Below are positions 26,069-34,794 of a stretch of DNA of 64,000 nt, in pieces. Position 1 is the first letter of the stretch. Every line of letters begins with the position of its first letter. The stretch is from Asaia bogorensis (GTDB taxonomy: Bacteria; Pseudomonadota; Alphaproteobacteria; Acetobacterales; Acetobacteraceae), in the NCBI GenBank assembly GCA_945869965.1, contig CAMBRC010000008.1, forward strand, positions 1 through 64,000, read 5' to 3'. Both the position numbers and the translations under genes were made by a program. The notes under the pieces were generated by a model. It saw only the letters and a list, made by a program, of their open reading frames with translations. It had not been told where the DNA came from and did not search any database.

Positions 26069-26530
26069 ATGTTGAGTCGTGTCATGTCTCGCCCGCCCGC
26101 TCCTGTCCGCGCTGATTTTCGTTGGTTCCACACGGTGGGTTCGCGCTGGATGGACAATGACGTCTACGGGCATGTGAACAATGTTGTCTATTATTCCTGG
26201 GTCGACACGGCGGTGAATCGGTTCTTGATCGACCATGGGCTGTTGGAGATTGGGCGCAGCGAGGTCATTGGGATTGTGGCCGAGACGGGGTGCCGGTTTC
26301 TGTCGCAGATGGCGTATCCCGACGATGCCACGGTGGGGTTGGCGGTGGGGAAGTTGGGGCGCAGCTCAGTGCGGTATGAGCTGGGGATTTTTCGCAATGG
26401 GGATGACACGGCCAGTGCCGTGGTGCATTTCGTGCATGTGTATGTCGACCGCGCGACGATGCGGCCGGTGCCGATTCCGGAGCACGTCCGGGCGGAACTA
26501 GAGAAAATCAGCAAACCTGGAGGGGATTGA
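26069..26530 (+). CDS. Acyl-CoA thioesterase, hotdog fold (YbgC/FadM type)
   Basis: The 153-residue protein has RWMDNDVYGHVNNVVYYSWV near residue 26, with the catalytic Asp of the 4-hydroxybenzoyl-CoA thioesterase group (DxxGHVNN). It should hydrolyse an acyl-CoA in the cytoplasm. An ATG at 26084 is an alternative start. An SDR gene starts two bases after its stop, so the pair is an operon. Confidence 0.88.
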   Translation: MLSRVMSRPPAPVRADFRWFHTVGSRWMDNDVYGHVNNVVYYSWVDTAVNRFLIDHGLLEIGRSEVIGIVAETGCRFLSQMAYPDDATVGLAVGKLGRSSVRYELGIFRNGDDTASAVVHFVHVYVDRATMRPVPIPEHVRAELEKISKPGGD

Positions 26531-26532
26531 CC

Positions 26533-27315
26533 ATGGATTTGGGCATTCGCGGCAAGAAGGCGATCGTTTGCGCGGCTAGCAAGGGGCTTGGGCGGGCCTG
26601 TGCGATCTCGCTGGCGCGGGAGGGGGTGGACCTGGTGATTACGGCGCGCGGGGCGGAGGCGTTGGAGGCGACGGCGGCCGAGATTCGGGCGAAGTACCAG
26701 GTGAGTGTGAAGACGGTGGCGGGCGATATCAGCACTGAGGAAGGGCGGGCGGCGGCGCTGGCAGCGTGTCCGGAGCCGGATATCCTGGTGAATAATTGCG
26801 GCGGGCCGCCACCCGGGGATTTCCGCGATTGGCAGCGCGAGGATTGGATCAAGGCGATTGATTCCAACATGCTGACGCCGATTTTTCTGATCAAGTCGGT
26901 GGTGGACGGGATGATCGGGCGGAAGTTCGGGCGGATTGTGAACATCACCTCGGCGTCGGTGAAGTCGCCGATTCCGCATCTGGGGATGAGCAACGGGGCG
27001 CGGGCTGGGCTGACCGGGTTTGTGGCCGGGCTGGCGCGGCAGGTGGCGAAGCATAACGTGACGATCAACGGATTGCTGCCGGGGCCGTTCAATACCGATC
27101 GGATTCGCAATTCGTCGCTGGCGATGGCGGTGAAGGCGGGCAAGACGATGGAGGAGGCGTTGGCGGATATGGGGAAGAACAATCCGGCCGGGCGCATTGG
27201 CGATCCGGCGGAGTTTGGCGAGGCTTGTGCGTTTTTGTGCGGGGCGCAGGCTGGGTTTATTGTGGGGCAGAATTTGGTGATGGATGGGGGGAATTTTAAT
27301 TCTTCGATGGGGTAG
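26533..27315 (+). CDS. SDR-family protein lacking the YxxxK catalytic pair
   Basis: The 260-residue protein has the Rossmann start AIVCAASKGLGRACAISLAR near residue 10 and ILVNNCGGPPPGDF near residue 84. The Ser-containing NITSASVKSPIPHLGMSN lies near residue 137, but where Tyr-x-x-x-Lys should be (about 152-156) it reads MSNGAR. A known SDR subgroup carries SN-x-x-R here in place of YxxxK, so this is probably a real but atypical member whose chemistry is unclear. It follows the thioesterase by two bases. Confidence 0.85.
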   Translation: MDLGIRGKKAIVCAASKGLGRACAISLAREGVDLVITARGAEALEATAAEIRAKYQVSVKTVAGDISTEEGRAAALAACPEPDILVNNCGGPPPGDFRDWQREDWIKAIDSNMLTPIFLIKSVVDGMIGRKFGRIVNITSASVKSPIPHLGMSNGARAGLTGFVAGLARQVAKHNVTINGLLPGPFNTDRIRNSSLAMAVKAGKTMEEALADMGKNNPAGRIGDPAEFGEACAFLCGAQAGFIVGQNLVMDGGNFNSSMG

Positions 27316-27325
27316 GGAGGAAGGC

Positions 27326-27367
27326 CTTCTTTTTTGGAAAAAAGAAGCAAAAAACTTTCATCCATTT
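27326..27367. repeat. Family A single half (locus 10)
   Basis: This is a left half: a CTTC...GAAG hairpin, then CAAAAAACTTTCATCCATTT. It separates the convergent SDR and glycosyltransferase genes and supplies the TGA stop of the latter (complement of 27358-27360). Confidence 0.85.
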
Positions 27368-29514
27368 GCCGCCGGGTGCGTTGCTGATGACCCGGCGGGG
27401 GCGGTGATTTTGGCGGGCCACAGGCGGCTGCGCTGGCCTGGCGGCAGCAGGTCGGCGGGGTTGCCGGGCATGCCGCCGCGGACCGCGAAGAAGTGGCGGC
27501 AGACGGCCTCGATGCGGCCGAGGAAGGCGGCGAGATCGGCTTCGGTGCGGACATAGGGCGTTTGCTTGGCCAGGGTCGGGCTGTGGTAATGCAGCGCGAA
27601 GGTGCGGCAGCCGCGGCGGATCATGGCGTCGATCAGCGCGATCTGTTCGGCGGTCGACACGCCTTCGGGCGTCAGGGTGATGGTGTTTGCGAGCTTGAGG
27701 CGCGACAGGATGCCTTGGATGCGCAGGCGCGAGGCCACGCGGTGTTGGAGCAATCCTTGTAGCAGCGGCGGCATGGGGGCGATGGCGCCGATCTGGCCGC
27801 GTGTCATCGGCACGCAGAGCAGGTTGTTGCCGGCGGTGCGGTAAGGGACGCACTCGGCGAAGCGGAAATCCGGGCCGCCGCGGGCGCGCAGGTCGGCGTG
27901 TGGCAGCAGGCTGAAATCCACCTCGAAGCCGAGCTTGGCTAGCAGTTCCATGGTGTTCGGGCCGACGCCGTATCGGCCGGCGCGGAAGAATAGCGGGGTG
28001 ATGCCGAAATTCTGCTCGATGGCGGCGATCAGGGCGCGCAGCTTGCGCTCCTCGAGGTCGCGCGGGAGGTTGCCGCCGAAGGAATTGTATTCGGACACGG
28101 TCTCCTCGAAGGGGGGCGTGATCCAGGCGTGCATGTGGGCGCCGATGACGCAGGCGTGGCGGTCCTGGATTTCGCGCAGGGGGCCGTAGCCCTCGGGTTG
28201 GGAGGCGACGGCGTAATCCACCACGTAGATCGGGCGGACGCCCCAGGAGTCGAACAGGCGTTGGACGGTGTCCTGCTGGCGCATGGCCGAGACGGCGGTC
28301 AGCGAGCGGTCGAAGCCCTTGTTCCAGTCGAACTCCGCCTCGGTATCGACGACGACGTGCAGGATGGGGGGGTCGTCGGTTGCGGGCGGGACGGGATGGA
28401 AGTGGCCGCCGATGATGGTCTGGGCGCCGTGGGTATAGGGGGTTGGGGTGCGGGTGGGCGGGGTGATGCGCAAGTGGGTGGTGGCGATGCCGGCGGCGGC
28501 GGTGCGGATGAGTTCGCGCAGGCGCGGGCGGGTGGCGGTGGGAAAGGCGTTGCGGTGGCGCAGGGCGATGCTGGTCTGGCCGCTGCGCAGGGCGGCCTGG
28601 ATCATTCGCCACCAGGCGCGGCCGGTGACCTCCTGGATGCGCGCGCGGTGGCTGGGCGAGAGGCGGCGGTTGGCGGTGAAGGCATCGATCAGGCGCGGCA
28701 GGAATTGCGCCAGGCGCTGCGGGGCCGCGTTGTTGGGGAAGGGGGCGCGCGAGATCATGTGCTCGGTGACCAGGTCGGCATCGGTCTCGCAGCCGGGGCC
28801 GAGCAGGCGGATGTAGGCTTCGCGCAGCACCCGCGCGGTGCGCTCGATCATGGTGGTGCGCTTGGTGCGGGTGAGGTTGGTTCGGTGCTTGCGATCGATG
28901 ACGAGATGTTCGGGCAGCACCGAGATTTGGCCGTGCGCGAGCATGCGGTGGGAGAAGTCGAAATTCTCGGCGCAGGCGAAGTCTTCGCGCAGGTAAGTGC
29001 CCATGGCGGTCACCGTCTCGGCGCGAAACATCATCGAGGCGTGGCCGACCGGGTTACCGAGGTGGAGCAGCCATTCGACGATGGCCGGGTCGGTGTCGCC
29101 GCCTTCGCGGGGGATGGTGATGTTGCCGTCTTCCAGCAGTGTCATTTCGCTGGCGACGATGACGGTTTGCGGGTTTGTGTCCAGGAACGCCTTTTGGCGG
29201 GCGAAGCGGAGCGGCAGGCTGAAATCGTCGGCGTCCTGGCGGGCGATGTAGCGGCCGCGGGCGATTTGGTGGCCGTGGTTCAGGGTGCCGACGATGCCGA
29301 GGTTGCGGGGATTGTCGATGATGCGCAGGCGCGGGTCGTCGAAGGCGGCGAGGATGGCGGCGGTGTCGTCGGTTGAGCCGTCGTTGACGACGATCAGCTC
29401 GAAATCCTCGAATGTCTGGGCGAGGACGCTTTGCACGCTCTGGCGGATGAAGGCCTGTGCGTTGTACGCGGGCATCAGCACGCTGATGGACGGGACTGGT
29501 GTCGCCAGTGGCAT
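27358..29514 (-). CDS. Glycosyltransferase family 2 fused to a WalW-like polysaccharide deacetylase domain
   Basis: The 718-residue protein starts at the ATG at 29514. Residues about 8-230 are a GT2 domain (SISVLMPAYNAQAFIRQSV, VVNDGSTDDT, RQDADDFS, and the receptor-side GNPVGHASMMFRAE). After a linker, residues about 395-690 match the WalW group of the NodB-like deacetylase superfamily: HVVVDTEAEFDWNKGFDRS, GAHMHAWITPPFEE, FFRAGRYGVGPNTMELLAKL and ALHYHSPTL. The fusion implies that one protein adds and trims a sugar on a surface glycan. No membrane segment is apparent. The final stop codon lies in a family A repeat. Confidence 0.85.
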   Translation of the reverse strand: MPLATPVPSISVLMPAYNAQAFIRQSVQSVLAQTFEDFELIVVNDGSTDDTAAILAAFDDPRLRIIDNPRNLGIVGTLNHGHQIARGRYIARQDADDFSLPLRFARQKAFLDTNPQTVIVASEMTLLEDGNITIPREGGDTDPAIVEWLLHLGNPVGHASMMFRAETVTAMGTYLREDFACAENFDFSHRMLAHGQISVLPEHLVIDRKHRTNLTRTKRTTMIERTARVLREAYIRLLGPGCETDADLVTEHMISRAPFPNNAAPQRLAQFLPRLIDAFTANRRLSPSHRARIQEVTGRAWWRMIQAALRSGQTSIALRHRNAFPTATRPRLRELIRTAAAGIATTHLRITPPTRTPTPYTHGAQTIIGGHFHPVPPATDDPPILHVVVDTEAEFDWNKGFDRSLTAVSAMRQQDTVQRLFDSWGVRPIYVVDYAVASQPEGYGPLREIQDRHACVIGAHMHAWITPPFEETVSEYNSFGGNLPRDLEERKLRALIAAIEQNFGITPLFFRAGRYGVGPNTMELLAKLGFEVDFSLLPHADLRARGGPDFRFAECVPYRTAGNNLLCVPMTRGQIGAIAPMPPLLQGLLQHRVASRLRIQGILSRLKLANTITLTPEGVSTAEQIALIDAMIRRGCRTFALHYHSPTLAKQTPYVRTEADLAAFLGRIEAVCRHFFAVRGGMPGNPADLLPPGQRSRLWPAKITAPAGSSATHPAANG

Positions 29515-29995
29515 GTCTCGATGATCCTGTCGGCCTGCAACACTACCCGATTTGCGTTGGTGCGAAGAGGGCGCGGGAAGAAGCATTGTCTGTTGCAATT
29601 GGTCAAGCAAGCGTTGTGGTGCGCCGGTTTTTCGCTGTTTTGGGGAGGGAAGTATTGGCCGGCTTGGGAGGGGCAGTGGACCTGACATTCATGACGAAAG
29701 ATTATTTCTGCCAGTTGCGGCCTGACCTCATCGGGCGAATGCGTGAGCATATTCTGAGACGGGTGAAGAAATTTTCGAATCGCATTGGTGGAATATTCTT
29801 TAGGGATTGGTGTTATTTTTGGCACGCGGCGGCACTTTCCGGCACAAAGAGCTGCAATACGCGTGCGGGATCACAGGGCCGGGCGCGGTTCCTTGATCAA
29901 TTCTGAGAACTGCACGCGACCTGCTGTGACGCCTGGTGTTGGGGCCAAGCCGTCCGTCACCCGCTACGAACTGCGCAAGATTGGGCACCCCCACG
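29515..29995. other. Gap of about 480 bases with no convincing gene
   Basis: The stretch is noticeably more AT-rich than its surroundings (for example near 29690-29830) and probably holds divergent promoters for the glycosyltransferase and the surface protein. A 71-codon frame from the ATG at 29691 (MTKDYFCQLRPDLIGRMREH) is open, but it has no recognisable family and no clear ribosome site. No repeat of families A-D is seen here. Confidence 0.4.
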
Positions 29996-32900
29996 ATGAG
30001 CGGCACGACGATTGTCAACAGTTCCTTCATTTTTTCCGAGCGCGACCAGAGCATCTGGGGCGGCGGCAACGCGACGACCATCGTGCGGAGCCTTCCGATC
30101 ATCGACCTGCACGAAAAGACCGGGAAGTGGTCACTGGATATAGGCCTCGGCGAGGTCAGCATTTCCGGCGCGCAGATCGACCTCGATGTGGACGCCATCA
30201 TCAACTTCACCACGGGGTCGATGTCGCTGGACTATCCGCTGAATGTGGCCGTCGAACTGCCCACCGCGGTGGTGCCCGGCCAGCCGTTCTCGGTGCAGAC
30301 CCGCGTGGTGGGGACCGTGGGGGAGCCGATGATGTTCAGCACGTCGCCGGGGTTCGAGATCGGGATCGACATCGCCGCCTCTGCCAGCGTCGACGACCTG
30401 TAATTCGAGTCGGCGGAGCTCGATGTTGGTGGGCTCAACCTCAATCCGATCCCGGATATCGCGTTCGGCTCGATCGATCTCGGGCCCTTCCGGACGTATG
30501 TCGCCATCCCGCTCAGCACGACTTTCAATTACAGGGGTCTGTCGATCACGGTGGCGGTGCCGGCGCCGTTCTCCACCACCGCGGATACGTTCGTTGAAAG
30601 CGACCGCGTCCTGCCGCAGTTGCGGACCGGGTTGAGCGTGGGGGGCATCCCGACCGTGTCGTCGCGCGGGGATTTCAACGCCGCGGTGGCGACCATCAGT
30701 TCGGGCGGCTACCTGGCGGAGGCTGGCAAGTCGTATTTGATCGACATCACCGCCGACTTCGCCGTGGATGGCGACTTGGCCCGCATCGCGCTGATGGCGG
30801 GCTCGACGCTGGTGATCCGCGGCCATGGCAAGACGATGGATGGCGGCGATCTGTATCGCGGGATTCAGGTCGACTCCGGCACCGTCACGCTGGAATCGCT
30901 CACCATCGCCAACATGCGGGCCAGGGGCGGCGACGGGGGCGGCGGCGACGGGGTCGGCGGCGGCGGCGGCGGTGCGGGGATGGGCGGCGGATTGTTCGTG
31001 GCCGCGGCAGGCAACGTGGTGCTCGATCGGGTGACGTTCACGTCCAACATCGCCGAGGGTGGCAGCGGCAGCGCTGGTTTCGATGGCCCGGGCGGCGGCC
31101 TGAATGGCGGGGCCGGCGGCGGCCTGGCCGGTCCGCTCGACGCGCTGGACCCCGACAGGCGGCAGACCGGCGGCTTTGGCGGCGGCGGCGGCACCGCCGG
31201 ATTTTCGCAGTACGGCGGCCGTGGCGGCTACGGCGGCGGCGGCGGGTCGTCCTCCGTGTATGGCGGGTTTACCAGCCACCGCGATGGCGCCGGCAATGGT
31301 GCCGTCGGCTTTGGCGGCGGCGGGGACGGCATCGCTGCGGATATTTACGCAGAGGGCGGGCTGACCATTCTCGGCACCGCCAGCGTGTCCGGCAGCACCG
31401 TCGTTCCCGGCCAATCTGGCGGCGGCGAGGCCAAGGCCGGCAGCGTTGGGGACGCCAGCATTTTCGCAAGCAGTTTAAGCCTGGCGACGCAGGCGGGCGA
31501 GACGATTCGCCTGGCGGGCGGTATCGGCGGCGGACTGAGCGTCGGTGGCGCCGGCACCGTGGTGCTGTCGGGCGCCAACAGCGTGGGCGGCGGGACGGTT
31601 CTGGGCAGCGGCACGCTGGAACTCGGCAACCCCAGGGCGCTGGGGGAAGTTGGCTCGAACTCGTGGTCGCTCGGCACCGGATGGGTCCAGTTCATCGGCG
31701 CGGCGACGCTGGTGCTGACCAACGCAGCGCTTGTCGGCAGCGGCACGGACCTGACCTATCCCGGGTTGATCGATGGCTTCACCCTGGGCGGCACCATCCG
31801 GCTGCCGGGCCTGCCTTTCGATGCCGCGGCGACGGTGACCAGCGAGGGCAAGAACGCCGTGCTGACGACCGGCGGCACCTCGGTCACCCTGACCGGGCTG
31901 GGCGGGTTCTTCGCCCCGGCCCCGGTGGACGACGGCAGTGGCGGCACCATGCTGCGCGGCGGCCTGACCGCCAGGGTGGACACGCAGGCCGAACTCGACG
32001 CGGCGCTGATCGCCATGAGCTACAATACGCTGTTCGTTGACGACCATCTGGTGGGCGGCGGCGGTGCGTTGGGCACCGCGTACGTCATCGACATCATCGG
32101 CGACTTCACGCTGAGCCACGACATGTTGCCGATCTATCTTGGCGCGGGCTCCAGCCTGACGGTGAATGGCAACGGCCATCGGGTGGACGGGGCGGATCTG
32201 TACCAGGGTTTTGATCTGCGCCTGGGTGCCCTCACCCTGCGGTCGCTGACCGTGGCGGACATGCTGGCGCGCGGCGGAAGCGGGTTTGGCGGCGCCCTGT
32301 TCGTCGGCGCCGACACCCAGGTGGTGTTGAACAATGTGGATTTTGACTCCAACGGTGCCGTGGGCGGTGCCGTGGGCGGTGCCGGTGCCTCGGGCAGCAA
32401 CGGCACAGGCGGCGCGGCCAACGGCGTCGAAGGTGGGTATTATGCAAGCGGCGCGTTCGGCGTCGGCGGACGGCCGCTCGACAACCTTGCCGCGGGCGGG
32501 TTTGGCGGCGGTGGTGGGGGCGCGCCGACGGGCGGGGTCGCGGGGTATGGCGCAGGAGCCGGGGTGCCCGGCGCCGGTGGCGGCGGGCTGGCGGCCGGCG
32601 ACACCTCGGCGGCGGTGCAGGCCAATTGGACGGTCACCGGCAGCGGCACCAACCCCGCCGATGCGGGCGACATGGTGAGCGGCGCCTTCGCCTCGGGCGT
32701 GGTGGCGTTTGCCATCGGCGAGACGCGGAAGACGATCACCGTTGCCGTACAGGGCGATGCGATGATGGAGGCGAGCGAGGATTTCACCGTCACCCTCTCA
32801 GCGCCCAGCGGTGCCTTGCTCGGCACCACCAGCGCGAGCGGGTCGATCCTGGACGATGACGGCGCGGCGATCGCCCCCACAATGGCGATCGCCGCCACCG

Positions 32901-33796
32901 ACGCCACCCGCGCCGAGGGCGACAGCGGGGCCACCGCCTTCACCTTCACGGTCAGCCGTACCGGCGGAATCAGCGGCGCCAGCAGTGCCGCCTATGCCGT
33001 CACCGGGGCCGGGTTGCGGCCGGCGCTGGGGTCCGACTTCATCGGCGGCGTGCTGCCCGGCGGCATCGTCGACTTCCTGCCCGGCGCGACCAGTGCCGTC
33101 ATCACCATCGCGGTGAGCGGCGATACGCTGGTCGAGGCCAGCGAGGGCTTCGCCGTCACTTTGTCGGCGCCATCGCAAGGGGTGGAGTTTGCGGCGATAT
33201 CGGCGGTGGGGGAGATCGGCGCCGATGATGCCATCACCGACCTCGTCGTGGTCAACAGCACGACCGGGGTGCCACTGAGCACGGCGCCGACGTATTACAC
33301 CGGGCCGGTGGCCGGCGTGGAGAAGGAGTTCATCCTGATCGGGCCGGAGAACATCAACGCCAGCCCCAGCGGCGATAACTGGTTCATCCATACCGGCAGC
33401 GGCACCGATGGCATCGCCGCGCATGGCGGGCGCAACGTGCTGGATGGCGGCACCGGGTCCAACTTCCTCAGCGGCGCGGGGGGCGAGGACACGTTCTTCC
33501 TCGACAACCGCGATGCGGACTCGGCCATCTGGAGCACGGTGGTGGGCTTCGGTAAGGGCGACTCGGCCACCGTCTGGGGCGTCACCCGGGAGGGGTTCAG
33601 TATCAGCTGGCTGGATGACCTGGGGGCCGAGGGCTACAAGGGTCTGACCATGCTGGCGACCGCGCCCGGCAAGCCCAGCGCGTTGCTGACGCTCGCCGGG
33701 TTCAGCAACGCCGATGTGGATAGCGGCAAGCTGGTGGTGCTGTTCGGGGCGATCGATGCCTCGACGCCGTATCTCTACGTCTATGGCGTGAGCTGA
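29996..33796 (+). pseudogene. Large Calx-beta, glycine-rich surface/secreted protein split by one in-frame TAA
   Basis: One frame of 1267 codons is interrupted only by TAA at codon 136 (30401-30403): ...ASASVDDL, stop, FESAELDVGGLNL... No frameshift is present and the downstream part has no ATG with a good ribosome site near its start, so this looks like a nonsense mutation, a read-through gene or a sequencing error. No signal peptide is seen. The downstream part has two glycine-rich beta-helix-like modules (LVIRGHGKTMDGGDLYRGI and a second LTVNGNGHRVDGADLYQGF), two Calx-beta repeats ending DFTVTLSAPSGALLG and GFAVTLSAPSQGVEF, and a C-terminal region VLDGGTGSNFLSGAGGEDTF like type I secretion targets. 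Confidence 0.75.
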
Positions 33797-33940
33797 GGGG
33801 CGGAGACCGTTCGCTCCGATGGTCAGACTGCGCCGCTTGGCGGTTTTGCGATTTTGGCGGGCGGGATGTTGCCGGTGCTGCGCCGCGCATAACCCCTGAT
33901 GAATCGACTCGCATTCCCCGGCGTTCCTTCCTATGTTGAA

Positions 33941-33955
33941 GAACATATAAGGAAC
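33941..33955 (-). promoter_or_regulatory. LexA box before imuA
   Basis: GAACATATAAGGAAC is an exact GAAC-N7-GAAC, which on the minus strand is the alphaproteobacterial SOS operator GTTC-N7-GTTC. It ends 11 bases before the imuA ATG, so LexA bound here would block transcription of the mutasome operon. Confidence 0.85.
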
Positions 33956-33966
33956 GTACTTGCCCG

Positions 33967-34794
33967 ATGCCCACACTCCCCACCCTGGCCGATCTGCGGC
34001 GACAGCTTGCCGGCCTGACCCACGGGTCAGCAGCGCAGGAGGCCGGGCTGGTGGGGTTCGGGTTCGCGCCGCTGGATGTGCAACTGGGCGGCGGGATCGA
34101 GCGGGCGGGGCTGCATGAGCTGCTGCCCGCTGGCGCGGCCGACCAGCCGGCGGCCGTGGCCGTGGCACTGGGGCTTGCGGTGCGAGCGGCCGGGGCGCGG
34201 CCGGTGCTGTGGGTGCGACAGGACGCGCATGGCGCGGCGACGGGGCGGCCGCATCCGCCGGGGCTGGCCGAGCTGGGGCTGGACCCGGCGCGGGTACTGC
34301 TGGTGCGCGCGGCCGATGCGATGGCGACATTGCGCGCGGGGGCCGACGGCGCGCGCTGTGCCGCCCTGGGCGCGGTGCTGATCGAGCCGTTCGGCGCGCC
34401 GCGCCAGCTCGACCTCACCGCCAGCCGCCGCCTGTCGCTTGCCGCCCAGACGGCCGGCGTTTTCACCCTGTTGCTGCGCGAGTCGCCCGCCGCCCCCAGC
34501 ACTGCCCCGCCCAGCACTGCCCCGCCCAGCGCCGCGCGCACCCGCTGGCTGGTCACCAGCCGGCCGTCGCGCGCGCTGCCGGCGAATGCGCCGGGGCCGC
34601 CCAGCTTCGGGCTGCGGCTGCTGCGCCATCGCCGCGGACTGGGTGAACAGGAATGGCATGTGGAGTGGGATTGTGAGCAACGCGCCTTCCGGGATGCCTC
34701 CGTTCCCGCCCACAGGGTCGCGCCGCTACCTGGCACTGTGGTGGCCTTTCCTGCCGACCGACCGGCTGCGGCGGGCGGGGCTGTTGCCGCCTGA
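33967..34794 (+). CDS. imuA: ImuA, RecA-like mutasome factor
   Basis: The 275-residue protein is a short RecA/SulA-like protein of the DNA-damage mutagenesis cassette. VGFGFAPLDVQLGGGIERAGLHELL, read in two parts near residues 29-53, is the usual ImuA start. A Walker A motif is not well kept, as in other ImuA proteins. The linker PSTAPPSTAPPSAA is low in complexity. The ATG is 11 bases after a LexA box. It overlaps imuB by about 100 bases in another frame. Confidence 0.88.
   Translation: MPTLPTLADLRRQLAGLTHGSAAQEAGLVGFGFAPLDVQLGGGIERAGLHELLPAGAADQPAAVAVALGLAVRAAGARPVLWVRQDAHGAATGRPHPPGLAELGLDPARVLLVRAADAMATLRAGADGARCAALGAVLIEPFGAPRQLDLTASRRLSLAAQTAGVFTLLLRESPAAPSTAPPSTAPPSAARTRWLVTSRPSRALPANAPGPPSFGLRLLRHRRGLGEQEWHVEWDCEQRAFRDASVPAHRVAPLPGTVVAFPADRPAAAGGAVAA

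Noticed and set aside
29691..29906. A 71-codon frame (MTKDYFCQLRPDLIGRMREH...)
   Set aside because: No family match and no ribosome site were seen. The local AT-richness fits a promoter region better.
30401..30403. Treating the two parts of the split surface protein as two separate genes
   Set aside because: The downstream part begins without a good start codon or ribosome site, and the sequence continues in the same frame with the same composition.
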